Assembly: GCF_040218225.1 (NCBI RefSeq)
Contig: NZ_JAVJQO010000009.1
Location: forward strand, 1-44,275
Direction: 5' to 3'
Length of the DNA: 44,275 nt
From: Gracilimonas sp.
GTDB lineage: Bacteria > Bacteroidota > Rhodothermia > Balneolales > Balneolaceae
Part shown: one piece after another, positions 1 to 10,200 of the stretch
How positions within the stretch are numbered: the first letter of the stretch is position 1
How the letters are laid out: the number at the start of each line of letters is the position of its first letter
The notes under the pieces: generated by a model
Databases searched by the model: none
Seen by the model: the letters and a program-made list of their open reading frames with translations, nothing else
Told to the model about the DNA's origin: nothing
Made by a program: the position numbers and the translations under genes

Positions 1-1
1 C

Positions 2-151
2 GATGGCGTGGAGATGGTAATGCCGGGAGATAATGTGAAGTTAAGCGTAGAACTCATCCAGCCGGTAGCGATGGAAGAGGGACTGCGATTTGCGATACGC
101 GAAGGTGGCCGCACTGTCGGTGCCGGAGTGGTAACTAAAATATTGGATTAA
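2..151 (+). CDS. tuf: Elongation factor Tu, C-terminal end (partial)
   Basis: This is the last 49 codons and stop of EF-Tu, the GTPase that delivers aminoacyl-tRNA to the ribosome. The visible part is the end of domain 3, including PGDNV, a basic/acidic stretch, [15 protein letters not shown] and the terminal KILD, all hallmarks of bacterial EF-Tu. The gene is cut by the window start, so the GTPase domain is not seen. The order tuf, tRNA-Trp, secE, nusG is the classical bacterial arrangement and supports the call. Confidence 0.95.
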   Translation, partial: DGVEMVMPGDNVKLSVELIQPVAMEEGLRFAIREGGRTVGAGVVTKILD

Positions 152-180
152 GATAATACCTTAAATAAGGCCAGTGCATA

Positions 181-204
181 GAGCAGACGGTTACCCGCCT
201 GCTC
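181..204 (+). terminator. Hairpin between tuf and tRNA-Trp (weak terminator or processing site)
   Basis: GAGCAG at 181-186 pairs with CTGCTC at 199-204, and CGG pairs with CCG inside, with one A/C mismatch and a TTAC loop. It is not followed by a real T tract, so it may be only a partial terminator or a site where the tuf transcript is separated from the tRNA. Confidence 0.4.
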
Positions 205-217
205 TTGTGCGCTTTAT

Positions 218-290
218 ACGGGTGTAGCTCAGTTGGCAGAGCACTGGTCTCCAAAACCAGGTGTCGGGAGTTCGAGCCTCTCCACCCGTG
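218..290 (+). tRNA. tRNA-Trp (anticodon CCA)
   Basis: A full cloverleaf can be folded by hand. The 7-bp acceptor stem ACGGGTG (218-224) pairs with CACCCGT (283-289), followed by discriminator G290. The D arm contains AGCTCAGTTGGCAGAGC. The anticodon stem is CTGGT/ACCAG with loop CTCCAAA and anticodon CCA, and the T arm contains GTTCGAG. The 3' CCA is not encoded. It sits 17 bases before secE, as in many bacteria where tRNA-Trp leads the secE-nusG-rpl transcript. Confidence 0.97.
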
Positions 291-307
291 CAGATAAAAT
301 AAATGAT

Positions 308-490
308 ATGAGCAAGATTAATGATTTTTTTGACGGTGTTGTAAAGGAATTCAAGAAGGTTTCCTGGCCGACCCAGAAAGAGCTGATCGATAACACGATT
401 ATCGTGGTGGTTTTTTCAATCATAATTTCGGTATTCATCTTTGGTGTTGATCAAATGTACAGCACCATATTAGAAGCTATTTATAATTAA
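308..490 (+). CDS. secE: Preprotein translocase subunit SecE
   Basis: This 60-residue protein is the small clamp subunit of the SecYEG channel in the inner membrane. It shows the hallmark amphipathic stretch with KKVSWPTQKE at residues 16-25, then a single transmembrane helix at about 29-49. The length matches single-helix SecE proteins. I chose the ATG at 308. An in-frame ATG at 233 would lie inside tRNA-Trp and add 25 residues unlike SecE. The stop is 2 bases before nusG, so the two genes are co-transcribed. Confidence 0.96.
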   Translation: MSKINDFFDGVVKEFKKVSWPTQKELIDNTIIVVVFSIIISVFIFGVDQMYSTILEAIYN

Positions 491-492
491 TA

Positions 493-1050
493 ATGAGCAA
501 AGAATTAACACATGATTGGTACGTAGTTCGCTGCTTTTCCAGTCATGAAAAAAAGGTTAAAGAGTTTCTCGAGCGCGAAATTGAAGATCAGGGTTTAGAG
601 GATAAGATTAAGGAAATCTTGATTCCTACTGAAACGGTTGTTGAGATTCGCTCTGGAAAGAAGCGTACCCGAGAGAAAAACTTTTTCCCCGGTTATATTC
701 TTTTGAATACTCATTATGATGAAGAAGTAAACAATTTGATACAAAGCGCACCTTCCTGCCTTGGTTTTTTGAAGGTAGGTAAAAATGAAACGGTGCCAAC
801 TCCACTGAAAGATCACGAAGTCAAACGCATCATTGGACGAGTGAAAGACGGTGGTGATGAACCACGGAATATTGAAATTCCGTACAGCGAGGGAGACCTG
901 GTTAAAGTGATATCCGGTCCGTTTAAAGATTTTGACGGAACCGTTCAGGAAGTAAACCCTGAAAAACTAAAGCTGAGAGTCATGGTCAGTATTTTTGGCC
1001 GTAAGACTCCGGTTGAAGTAGATGTTAGCCAAGTTGAATCCGCTACATAA
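493..1050 (+). CDS. nusG: Transcription termination/antitermination protein NusG
   Basis: NusG binds RNA polymerase, suppresses pausing and links it to Rho or the ribosome. The 185-residue protein has the NGN domain first (DWYVVRCFSSHEKKV at residues 8-22, FFPGYILLN at 64-72). It then has a C-terminal KOW domain at about 131-183, with EGDLVKVISGPFKDFDGTV and a typical ending in VEVDVSQVE. It starts 2 bases after secE, the usual operon partner. There is no large insertion between NGN and KOW, so it is a housekeeping NusG rather than a specialised paralogue such as UpxY. Confidence 0.97.
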   Translation: MSKELTHDWYVVRCFSSHEKKVKEFLEREIEDQGLEDKIKEILIPTETVVEIRSGKKRTREKNFFPGYILLNTHYDEEVNNLIQSAPSCLGFLKVGKNETVPTPLKDHEVKRIIGRVKDGGDEPRNIEIPYSEGDLVKVISGPFKDFDGTVQEVNPEKLKLRVMVSIFGRKTPVEVDVSQVESAT

Positions 1051-1123
1051 AGAACCTAGTTGATGCACACTAGCTATTACGCAAATTAAACAGAAGTTAT
1101 TAATTATAGGATCCTGAGAATCC

Positions 1124-1555
1124 ATGGCTAAAAAAGTTGAGAAAATCCTGAAGCTCCAGATTGTTGGGGGGCAGGCAAACCCTGCGCCACCTGTTGGACC
1201 GGCACTCGGTCAGGCGGGAATCAATATTATGGAGTTTTGTAAAGCCTTTAACGCTAAGACTCAGGACAAGGCCGGAACTGTTGTTCCTGTTGAGATTACA
1301 GTTTATGCTGATAAGTCTTTTACATTCAAAACAAAGACTCCACCAGCACCTGTACTTCTTAAGAAAGCAGCGAAAATCAAGTCCGGATCAGGTGAACCTA
1401 ACCGAAATAAAGTAGGTACAGTAACCTGGAGCCAATGCAAAGAAATCGCAGAAGAAAAGATGGAAGACTTAAATGCGTTTGACATCGAAGCTGGCGCGGA
1501 AATGGTTGCAGGAACGGCTCGCAGTATGGGTCTTAGAGTAAATCGCGAAAAGTAA
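1124..1555 (+). CDS. rplK: 50S ribosomal protein L11
   Basis: L11 forms part of the GTPase-associated centre with 23S rRNA and the L7/L12 stalk. The 143-residue length is normal. The N-terminal domain carries the proline-rich [19 protein letters not shown] region (about residues 21-39), the site linked to thiostrepton-type antibiotics, and the C-terminal rRNA-binding domain ends in [11 protein letters not shown] 73-base leader separates it from nusG and contains a small 5-bp hairpin (CTAGT 1056-1060 with ACTAG 1069-1073) of unknown meaning. rplA follows 13 bases later. Confidence 0.98.
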   Translation: MAKKVEKILKLQIVGGQANPAPPVGPALGQAGINIMEFCKAFNAKTQDKAGTVVPVEITVYADKSFTFKTKTPPAPVLLKKAAKIKSGSGEPNRNKVGTVTWSQCKEIAEEKMEDLNAFDIEAGAEMVAGTARSMGLRVNREK

Positions 1556-1568
1556 GGAAATTGTGATC

Positions 1569-2267
1569 ATGGCAAAAAGAGGAAAGAAATATCAACAGGC
1601 CGTGGCACTCGTGAACCCCGAGGTAGAGTATACTTTGGAAGAAGCGTGCGATCTGGTTAAAAAAACATCTAACACGAACTTTGATGCATCCGTTGATGTC
1701 GACGTGCGATTGGGAGTTGATCCCCGTCATGCCGACCAAATGGTGCGTGGTACAGTGAGCTTGCCTCATGGTACTGGTAAAGAAGTTACAGTTTTGGCTC
1801 TCGTTAACGAAGCCAAGCAGGATGAAGCCAGAGAAGCTGGTGCCGACCATGTTGGTCTTGATGATTACATCACGAAAATAGAAGAGGGGTGGGCAGATAT
1901 CGATGTGATAATTGCAACACCCGACGTAATGGGTAAACTCGGTAAGCTTGGGCGCTTTTTAGGGCCCCGCGGACTGATGCCTAACCCTAAGAGTGGAACC
2001 GTAACAATGGATGTGGCCGATGCTGTTAAGCAAGTTAAAGCCGGTCAGATTGATTTCCGTGTTGATAAAGCCGGAATCCTACATACATCTATTGGTAAAG
2101 TAAGTTTCGATGCAAATGACCTTAAGGAGAATGCAGAGTCATTTTTCCGTACGGTAATGAGCTTGAGACCGGCTTCCGCAAAAGGGCTGTATGTGAAAAG
2201 TGTTTTCATAAGCAGCACAATGGGACCAAGCATCCCGATAAGCAGAACCGCAGTTACATCCCTATAA
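1569..2267 (+). CDS. rplA: 50S ribosomal protein L1
   Basis: L1 builds the mobile L1 stalk near the ribosomal E site and in many bacteria represses its own operon. The protein of 232 residues includes the family signature near [20 protein letters not shown] and a conserved SSTMGPSIP near the C-terminus, followed by a slightly extended tail. I chose the ATG at 1569, about 10 bases after an AAGGAAA site. A GTG at 1563 in the same frame would be too close to that site. It follows rplK closely and precedes rplJ by 17 bases. Confidence 0.97.
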   Translation: MAKRGKKYQQAVALVNPEVEYTLEEACDLVKKTSNTNFDASVDVDVRLGVDPRHADQMVRGTVSLPHGTGKEVTVLALVNEAKQDEAREAGADHVGLDDYITKIEEGWADIDVIIATPDVMGKLGKLGRFLGPRGLMPNPKSGTVTMDVADAVKQVKAGQIDFRVDKAGILHTSIGKVSFDANDLKENAESFFRTVMSLRPASAKGLYVKSVFISSTMGPSIPISRTAVTSL

Positions 2268-2284
2268 TAGGAGGAAATTAAATT

Positions 2285-2806
2285 ATGCCTACTGCAGAAA
2301 AGCGTGCAATTCTTGATGAACTTACCGAAAAACTGAAAAGTTCGAGTGCTTTATACATTGCGAACTATTCAGGAATGTCGGTACCTGAAGTCAATGAATT
2401 GCGTGGTGCATTTCGTAAGGGAGATATTAGATTCAAAGTTTACAAGAACAAACTTGTAAAGCTCGCAATGAAAGAAGTTGGTGGATACGATGATATTATC
2501 CCCTCATTGGTTGAGCAGAATGCTTTTGCATTCGTTGAAGAAGAATTATCTGCACCTGCCAAGGTATTGAAAGATTTTATCAAGGATAATAATAAGCCAG
2601 AATTCAAAGCAGCTATCGTAGACGGAGATTTTTACGGTGCGGATAAGCTGGACGTTCTCGCAGCTATGAAGTCGAAGGACGAGATTATTGGCGATATCCT
2701 TGGTCTGTTGATGGCCCCACTATCAAATGTAGTTGGAGCGCTTGAAGCACAAGGATCTAACCTTGTTGGTGCTGTTAAAACCATCGCTGAAAAAGGCGAA
2801 GAGTAA
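2285..2806 (+). CDS. rplJ: 50S ribosomal protein L10
   Basis: L10 anchors the L7/L12 dimers to the ribosome. The 173 residues fit the family: the N-terminal rRNA-binding domain includes SSALYIANYSGMSVPEVNEL and YKVKNKL-like YKNKLVKLA, and the C-terminal helix (about 140-170) is the L7/L12 docking region. A good Shine-Dalgarno site, TAGGAGGA, lies at about 2268-2275. With only 17 bases to rplA, no separate long L10 leader of the Escherichia coli type is possible between these two genes. Confidence 0.97.
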   Translation: MPTAEKRAILDELTEKLKSSSALYIANYSGMSVPEVNELRGAFRKGDIRFKVYKNKLVKLAMKEVGGYDDIIPSLVEQNAFAFVEEELSAPAKVLKDFIKDNNKPEFKAAIVDGDFYGADKLDVLAAMKSKDEIIGDILGLLMAPLSNVVGALEAQGSNLVGAVKTIAEKGEE

Positions 2807-2859
2807 CCCTTATTTATTACAACTAGAATTTTTTATATCAAAACAACTGGAGATAACAA

Positions 2860-3240
2860 ATGGCTGACGTTAAAGAATTAGCTGAACAGCTTGTCAACCT
2901 AACAATTAAAGAAGCAAACGAACTTGCTAAAGTTCTTGAAGAAGAATACGATATCAAACCTGCTCAAGCTGCTGTTGCAGTAGCTGGACCTGCTGGTGGT
3001 GGAGATGCTGCTGGTGGTGGAGAAGAGCAAACTGAGTTTGACGTAGTTCTGAAAAGCGCTGGTGCAAAGAAAATCGCGGTAATCAAAGAAGTACGCGGTA
3101 TCACTGGTCTTGGGCTGAAAGAAGCCAAAGAATTGGTTGACGGAGCTCCTAATACTGTTAAAGAAGCAGTAGCTAAAGAAGAAGCTGAGCAAATCAAAGC
3201 CAAGCTTGAAGAAGCTGGTGCCGAAGTAGAGCTTAAGTAA
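2860..3240 (+). CDS. rplL: 50S ribosomal protein L7/L12
   Basis: L7/L12 forms the flexible stalk that recruits translation factors. The 126-residue protein has the N-terminal dimerisation helix pair (residues 1 to about 34), a Gly/Ala-rich hinge ([15 protein letters not shown]) and the C-terminal domain with [20 protein letters not shown], the factor-binding face. The 53-base gap to rplJ contains the Shine-Dalgarno-like CTGGAG near 2845. It is followed by a strong intercistronic hairpin before rpoB, which may lower rpoB/rpoC expression relative to the ribosomal proteins. Confidence 0.98.
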   Translation: MADVKELAEQLVNLTIKEANELAKVLEEEYDIKPAQAAVAVAGPAGGGDAAGGGEEQTEFDVVLKSAGAKKIAVIKEVRGITGLGLKEAKELVDGAPNTVKEAVAKEEAEQIKAKLEEAGAEVELK

Positions 3241-3262
3241 CTCATACTTACACATTCGTTGG

Positions 3263-3292
3263 TAGCCAATGCCGTGAAAACGGTATTGGCTA
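3263..3292 (+). promoter_or_regulatory. rplL-rpoB intercistronic hairpin (attenuator or RNase processing site)
   Basis: Bases 3263-3275 pair with 3280-3292 to give a 13-bp stem with a single G/U wobble and a GAAA tetraloop. No T tract follows, so this is not a standard terminator. A weaker hairpin follows (ACCCCA 3312-3317 with TGGGGT 3325-3330). In Escherichia coli the same gap holds an attenuator and an RNase III site that set the ribosomal protein to polymerase ratio. A similar role here is inferred from position and structure. Confidence 0.7.
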
Positions 3293-3373
3293 TTGGCGTC
3301 TATATAAATTGACCCCATTAGCCCTGGGGTTTGCCCGTATCATTTACCTTCAATCTAAGAGGAGAGGTTCCTT

Positions 3374-6300
3374 TTGAGCAAGAAGATGCAAACTATTCCG
3401 AACACGGAACGCTTATCGTTTGGTAAAACCAAGCACGTATTGGATTATCCGGATTTTCTGGATATCCAGTTAGAGTCATTCGAAAAATTTGTACAACTTG
3501 ATATTGCTCCCAACGAGCGAGAAAATCAAGGACTACAACGAATTTTTAATGAAAATTTTCCAATTCAGGACAGTCGCGAAACGCACATCCTTGAATTTCT
3601 TTATTATAATGTGGATGTGCCTCGTTATACGATTGCTGAATGCCAGGATCGTGGCCTGACGTATTCCGTTCCGCTTAAAGCAAAATTGCGATTATCATCG
3701 GTTGATGATAGCGACGAAGCCAGCGAAACTATTGAGCAGGAAGTATTTTTAGGAGACCTGCCCTGGATGTCGAATCGCGGAACATTCATCATCAACGGTG
3801 CTGAGCGCGTTATTGTAAGCCAGCTTCACCGTTCACCAGGTGTATTCTTTGGACAAAACGTTCACCCGAACGGTACACAGCTATATTCTGCTCGTGTTAT
3901 TCCTTTCAAAGGTTCATGGATTGAATTTACTACTGATATTCGTGACGTTCTTTGGGCTTATATCGATCGTAAGAAGAAAGTTCCGGCCACTACATTATTA
4001 CGTGCGCTTGGTTATTCTTCCGATATCGAACTGCTAAGCCTTTTCGAGCTTTCTGAAGAAATTAAATTTGGTAAGAAAGATCATTACAACAAAAATCTTG
4101 TTGGCAAGCGACTTGCCGAGAACATTGTTGTAGAGAGCATGGAAGAGGTAGTTGATGATGAGACCGGTGAAGTTACCGAAGCTCTGAATCGTCAAATTAT
4201 CTTCGAACGTGATCACGAATTGACGGAAGATGACTACGGCTCACTAAAAGATGCAGAAGTTGAAAAAGTTCTGGTACAGAAAATCTCAGCTGAAGAGTCT
4301 GAGCGTTCTGTAATGATGAACACACTCCGTAAGGATCCTACCTACGATGAGAGTACTGCACTTGGAGAAATTTACCAGCAGATTAGGTCCGGTGAAATGC
4401 CAGATCCGGAAACTGCGCGATCTATCCTTGAGAGACTGTTCTTCAGCGACAAGAAATATGATCTTGGTGAGGTCGGTCGTTACCGATTGAATAAGCGTCT
4501 GAAATTAGACCAGGAAAATACCGTACAGTATCTGACAAAAGAAGATATTGTAGCGATTGTGAAAGAGGTTATCCGTCTGAAGAACCTGAAATCTCAGGTT
4601 GATGATATTGACCATTTAAGTAACCGACGTGTACGAACCGTAGGTGAGCAGTTAGGTCAGCAGTTCGCAATTGGTCTTGCCCGAATGGCACGTACCATCC
4701 GCGAGCGTATGAACTCTCGTGATGCTGAGCAGCTTACTCCACAGGATCTCGTGAATGCACGTACCATTTCAAGTGTGATTAACACTTTCTTTGGTACCAA
4801 CCAGCTTTCACAGTTTATGGATCAAACCAACCCATTGGCGGAGCTGACGCACAAGCGTCGTATGTCTGCATTAGGACCTGGTGGTCTGACTCGTGAGCGA
4901 GCCGGTTTTGAGGTTCGTGACGTTCACTATACACACTATGGACGTCTCTGCCCGATTGAAACGCCTGAGGGACCAAATATTGGTTTGATTTCCTCACTGT
5001 GTGTGCACGCGAAAGTAAACGACTTCGGATTCATTGAAACTCCTTACCGTAAAGTGAAAGAGGGTAAAGTTTCTAAAGATGTTGAATACCTCGCTGCTGA
5101 GCAGGAAGATGAAACAGTTATCGCTCAGGCTAACGCTGAGATAGATGATAAAGGTATTTTTGAGAGTGAAGCTATTTTCTCTCGTACACGTGAAGGTAAC
5201 TACCTGCGTGTGAAACCAGATGAAATTGAATATATGGATGTTGCCACCAACCAGATTACTTCTCTGGCGGCAGCACTGATTCCATTTATTGAACATGATG
5301 ATGCTAACCGTGCCCTGATGGGTTCGAACATGCAGCGTCAGGCTGTTCCGCTTCTTCGTCCAGAAGCTCCTGTAGTGGGAACCGGACTTGAGCAGAGAGC
5401 AGCTCGCGACTCACGTGCTATCATTACCGCAGATGCGGACGGTGAAGTAGTATACGTAAGTGCGACTGAAATCCGGGTTAAATACGATCGTTCTGAAGAT
5501 GAGCAGCATTGCTACTTCGACGGTGGTGTGAAAACATACAGGCTGGATAAGTTCATTCGTACGAATCAGGATACTACCATTAACCAGCGTCCGGTTGTGA
5601 AGATTGGCGATAAAGTGAAAGCCGGTCAGGCTCTTGCCGACGGTTGTTCAACCGACAAGGGTGAGCTTGCTCTTGGCCGTAACCTACTTGTGGCTTTCAT
5701 GCCATGGCGCGGTTATAACTTTGAGGATGCCATTGTAGTAAGTGAGCGCATCGTTCAAGACGATATTTATACTTCCATTCACGTAACGGAATTCGAACAA
5801 CAGGTTCGTGATACCAAGCGTGGAGAAGAAGAACTAACTCGTGAAATTCCAAACGTAAGTGAGGAAGCAACCCGCAACCTCGACGAGCGTGGAATTATTC
5901 GCGTAGGTGCCAAGATTGAACACGGTGATATCCTGGTAGGTAAGATCACTCCGAAAGGAGAAACCGATCCAACCCCGGAAGAAAAACTACTCCGTGCTAT
6001 CTTTGGTGATAAAGCCGGTGATGTAAAAGATGCATCTCTGAAAGTACCTCCGGGTGTTCAGGGAACCGTAATCGACACCAAGCTTTTCAGCCGTAAGCGT
6101 GATGAGTTGGTATCTCGCAAAGAAGAGAAGAAACGCGTTGAGCAGGAAGAAGAACGTCACTCCCAAAAAGTTGCTGAACTGAATCAGCAGTGGGCAGACA
6201 AGATGTATTCATTGCTTCGCGATAAAACTTCTCCGGGTGTATACAACTACAGTCATGTAGAGTTGATCCCGAAAGGCGAGAAATACAAGAAATCTGTATT

Positions 6301-7201
6301 TGAAGAATTAGATCCGGTAAATATTAACGAAAACATTGACTGGGCCACAGATGGTGAGCTTGTGAAGATGGTTCGTAGATTATTTGCCAACTACCGCGAG
6401 CTTCGTCGTGAAATTGACACCGAAGCTAAGCGTCGTAAATTTGCGATTCAGGTAGGAGATGAACTCCCACCGGGAATCATCCAGAAAGCAAAAGTTTATG
6501 TTGCTAAGAAACGTAAGCTGCACGTGGGTGATAAGATGGCCGGTCGTCACGGTAACAAGGGTGTGGTTGCTAAAATCGTACCTCAGGAAGACATGCCGTT
6601 TATGGAAGACGGAACCCCGGTTGACATCTGTCTTAACCCGCTGGGTGTACCTTCCCGTATGAACCTCGGTCAGATTTACGAAACCATTCTTGGATGGGCC
6701 GCTAAGAAAATGGGTGTGACGTTTGCGTCGCCTATCTTCGACGGTGCTTCTATGGATGAAGTTAGAGAAAAATTAAAAGAAGCCGGATTGCCTGAAGATG
6801 GCCGCGTAAACCTTTACGACGGACGAACAGGCGAGCCATTCGCGCAGAAGACAACCGTAGGTTATATCTACATGTTGAAACTGAACCACCTGATTCAGGA
6901 CAAGATGCACTCTCGTTCTATCGGGCCATATTCACTCATTACGCAACAGCCATTGGGCGGTAAAGCTCAGTTTGGTGGTCAGCGTCTTGGTGAGATGGAG
7001 GTTTGGGCACTGTACGCATATGGTGCATCCAGCATCTTGAAAGAAATGCTCACTGTGAAAAGTGATGACGTAAAAGGGCGCTCTAAAGTTTATGAAGCTA
7101 TCGTGAAAGGTGAGAACCTGCCCGATGGTGACGTGCCCGAATCATTCAAGGTATTGTTACGAGAGCTTATGGGTCTCGGCCTTGAAATGCATATTGAATA
7201 A
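3374..7201 (+). CDS. rpoB: DNA-directed RNA polymerase subunit beta
   Basis: The beta subunit forms half of the RNA polymerase active-site cleft. The protein has 1275 residues. The rifampicin-binding cluster starts near residue 478 (LSQFMDQTNPLAELTHKRR, then MSALGPGG) and has the usual drug-sensitive residues. The active-site loop GDKMAGRHGNKG lies at 1052-1063. The C-terminal clamp region contains GGKAQFGGQRLGEMEVWAL. A TTG start at 3374 fits, because AGAGGAGAGG lies at about 3358-3367 and the first residues, SKKMQTIPN, are family-like. It follows rplL after a structured 133-base gap and precedes rpoC by 30 bases. Confidence 0.98.
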   Translation: MSKKMQTIPNTERLSFGKTKHVLDYPDFLDIQLESFEKFVQLDIAPNERENQGLQRIFNENFPIQDSRETHILEFLYYNVDVPRYTIAECQDRGLTYSVPLKAKLRLSSVDDSDEASETIEQEVFLGDLPWMSNRGTFIINGAERVIVSQLHRSPGVFFGQNVHPNGTQLYSARVIPFKGSWIEFTTDIRDVLWAYIDRKKKVPATTLLRALGYSSDIELLSLFELSEEIKFGKKDHYNKNLVGKRLAENIVVESMEEVVDDETGEVTEALNRQIIFERDHELTEDDYGSLKDAEVEKVLVQKISAEESERSVMMNTLRKDPTYDESTALGEIYQQIRSGEMPDPETARSILERLFFSDKKYDLGEVGRYRLNKRLKLDQENTVQYLTKEDIVAIVKEVIRLKNLKSQVDDIDHLSNRRVRTVGEQLGQQFAIGLARMARTIRERMNSRDAEQLTPQDLVNARTISSVINTFFGTNQLSQFMDQTNPLAELTHKRRMSALGPGGLTRERAGFEVRDVHYTHYGRLCPIETPEGPNIGLISSLCVHAKVNDFGFIETPYRKVKEGKVSKDVEYLAAEQEDETVIAQANAEIDDKGIFESEAIFSRTREGNYLRVKPDEIEYMDVATNQITSLAAALIPFIEHDDANRALMGSNMQRQAVPLLRPEAPVVGTGLEQRAARDSRAIITADADGEVVYVSATEIRVKYDRSEDEQHCYFDGGVKTYRLDKFIRTNQDTTINQRPVVKIGDKVKAGQALADGCSTDKGELALGRNLLVAFMPWRGYNFEDAIVVSERIVQDDIYTSIHVTEFEQQVRDTKRGEEELTREIPNVSEEATRNLDERGIIRVGAKIEHGDILVGKITPKGETDPTPEEKLLRAIFGDKAGDVKDASLKVPPGVQGTVIDTKLFSRKRDELVSRKEEKKRVEQEEERHSQKVAELNQQWADKMYSLLRDKTSPGVYNYSHVELIPKGEKYKKSVFEELDPVNINENIDWATDGELVKMVRRLFANYRELRREIDTEAKRRKFAIQVGDELPPGIIQKAKVYVAKKRKLHVGDKMAGRHGNKGVVAKIVPQEDMPFMEDGTPVDICLNPLGVPSRMNLGQIYETILGWAAKKMGVTFASPIFDGASMDEVREKLKEAGLPEDGRVNLYDGRTGEPFAQKTTVGYIYMLKLNHLIQDKMHSRSIGPYSLITQQPLGGKAQFGGQRLGEMEVWALYAYGASSILKEMLTVKSDDVKGRSKVYEAIVKGENLPDGDVPESFKVLLRELMGLGLEMHIE

Positions 7202-7231
7202 TTTCACTGTTAATAATTTGGAGGAACATCC

Positions 7232-10200
7232 TTGCCAGTAACTAAGACATTAACAGTCACCAAAGATTTCGACAGCATTGGGGTATCCCTTGCTTCCGCG
7301 GAAACGATTTTATCTCGTTCCCACGGCGAAGTCTTGACTCCTGAGACAATAAACTATCGAACCTTTAAGCCGGAAATGGACGGTCTTTTCTGTGAAAAGA
7401 TCTTCGGGCCGGTGAAGGATTATGAATGCCACTGTGGTAAATACAAGCGTATCCGCTACAAGGGAATTATCTGCGACCGTTGCGGTGTGGAAGTTACCCG
7501 GAAAGCTGTACGCCGTGAGCGAATGGGGCACATTACCCTTACCGTTCCTGTAGTACACATTTGGTACTTCAAATCTCTTCCTAACAAGATCGCTTACCTT
7601 CTTGGAATGAGCTCCAAGAACCTGGATAAGATCGTTTATTACGAAACATTCGTAGTGATCAATCCTGGTGTGGCGCGTGACCTCGGTTATGCCCAGGGCG
7701 ATATGATCTCTGAAGAAGAGAAATGGGATATTTTAGAACAGCTGCCAGAAGATAACCAGGAACTGGATGACGACGATGACGACAAATTCATCGTGAAGGA
7801 AGGAGCCGATGCTCTTGAAGCACTCCTTGGCGATCTGGATCTTGACGATCTGGCTTACAATTTGCGTTATGAAGTGAAGCATGAGACTTCACAGATGCGT
7901 AAGAAGAAAAAGCTGAAGCGTCTTCAGGTGATTGAGTCATTCCGTGCGGCTAACCAGCATACCGAAAACCGTCCCGAGTGGATGGTACAGAGTGTAATTC
8001 CGGTAATTCCACCAGAATTACGTCCGTTGGTACCGCTTGAAGGTGGTCGTTTTGCAACATCTGATTTGAACGATCTTTACCGTCGTGTGATCATCCGTAA
8101 CAATCGTCTGAAGAGATTGATTGATATCAAAGCTCCTGATGTAATTCTCCGAAATGAGAAACGCATGCTGCAGGAAGCGGTTGATTCTCTGTACGACAAC
8201 TCAAGAAAATCAAACGCAGTACGAAATAACAACCGACCGCTTAAATCACTTTCAGATATGCTGAAAGGTAAGAGTGGCCGTTTCCGTCAAAACCTTCTTG
8301 GTAAGCGTGTTGACTATTCCGGTCGTTCTGTGATTGTGGTAGGACCCGAGCTGAAAATGCACGAATGTGGTCTGCCAAAAGAGATGGCGGTTGAGCTCTA
8401 CAAACCATTTATTATCCGACGACTCATTGAGCGTGGATATGTGAAAACGGTTAAGAGCGCTAAGAAAGTAGTAGACCGACGTGATGCCGTTGTATGGGAA
8501 GTCCTTGAAAATGTAATTGACGGACACCCCGTACTTCTTAACCGTGCTCCAACCTTGCACAGGTTAGGTATTCAGGCTTTCCAGCCGGTACTTATTGAAG
8601 AAAAAGCTATCCGACTACACCCGCTCGCATGTACAGCGTTTAACGCTGACTTTGACGGTGATCAGATGGCTGTTCACCTTCCATTAAGTCACGATGCGGT
8701 TCTTGAAGCATCTGTGCTGATGTTAGGTTCACACAATATTTTATCTCCTGCGAACGGAGGCCCGATTGCGGTTCCTTCTCAGGATATGATTTTAGGTCTG
8801 TACTATCTCACCAAGCCAAATGATGGCCAGAAAGGCGAAGGAAAAACATTCTCTTCTCCTGCAGAAGTATTGGTTGCCTTCGACCAGGGTAAGATTGCTA
8901 CACATGCCAAAATCAACGTTCGAATTCCAGCGGTAAACGAGGAAGGAGAAACCGTTCACGAAGTGATTAAAACTTCAACGGGACGAGTACTCTTCAACCA
9001 GATTACACCGAAGGAAATCCCATTCATCAACAAGACACTCGGTAAAAAAGAACTGAGAAATCTGATTGGTGATATTCATGCTAAAGTAGGAACGGCGAAA
9101 ACTTCCCGATTCCTCGACGACATGAAGAAAGTTGGTTATGAAGAAGCCACAATTGGTGGTCTGTCTTTCAGCCTTGATGATATCATTATTCCGGATGCTA
9201 AAGGTGAGTTGATCACTAAAGCGAAGGATGAAGTGACTGATATTCAAGGTCGTTATGAGATGGGTTTCATTACCGATAACGAGCGTTACAATCAGGTTAT
9301 TGATAAATGGACCAGTACCACAAACCGTGTGTCTGAAACATTATTCTCAGCTCTTGCGAGCGACAGAGATGGTTTCAACCCGGTATATATGATGGCGGAT
9401 TCCGGAGCTCGAGGTTCTAAAGAGCAGATTCGTCAGTTAGGTGGTATGCGTGGTCTGATGGCGAAACCTCAGAAGAGTTCCATGCAGCAGGGCAATGAGG
9501 TAATTGAGAACCCGATTCTTTCTTCTTTCAAAGAAGGGCTGACGGTACTTGAGTACTTTATCTCTACTCACGGTGCGCGTAAAGGTCTTGCCGATACCGC
9601 TCTTAAAACTGCCGATGCTGGTTACCTGACTCGTCGTCTGGTTGATGTTTCACAAGATGTGATCATCAACGAGAAAGACTGTGGTACCCTCCGTGGTATT
9701 AAGATGGCGGCTCTGAAAGACAACGAAGATATTATCGAAAGTCTCGAAGATCGTATTATCGGGCGTGTTTCACTCCACGATATCTACGATCCTATTTCTG
9801 ACGAGCTTATTTGTGAAGCCAACCAGATGATTGATGAGGTTGTAGCTCAGAAAATCGCAGAGACTTCTATCGAAGAAGTAGAAATTCGTTCAGTACTTAC
9901 CTGTGAAACCGGACGTGGTGTATGTGCCAAATGTTATGGCCGTGACCTCGCACGGGGAACCGTAGTTGAGAAAGGGGAAGCCGTAGGGGTTATCGCTGCT
10001 CAGTCTATTGGTGAGCCGGGTACACAGCTGACCCTTCGAACCTTCCACGTTGGTGGTACGGCATCTCGTCTGGAGGCTGAATCTCAGCATAAGACGAAAT
10101 TCGAAGGTAAAGTAGAATTTGAAAACGTTCGCGTTGTGGTTTACGACGACGGTGAAGAAGAACACAATGTGGTTCTCTCCCGTGCTGGTGAAATCAAGAT

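Noticed and set aside
233-307. Upstream extension of secE to an ATG at 233
   Set aside because: It would overlap tRNA-Trp and add residues unrelated to SecE; ATG 308 gives the normal 60-residue protein.
2899-3318. 139-residue open frame opposite rplL
   Set aside because: It is a Phe/Ser-rich reverse reading of Lys/Glu-rich rplL codons; not a gene.
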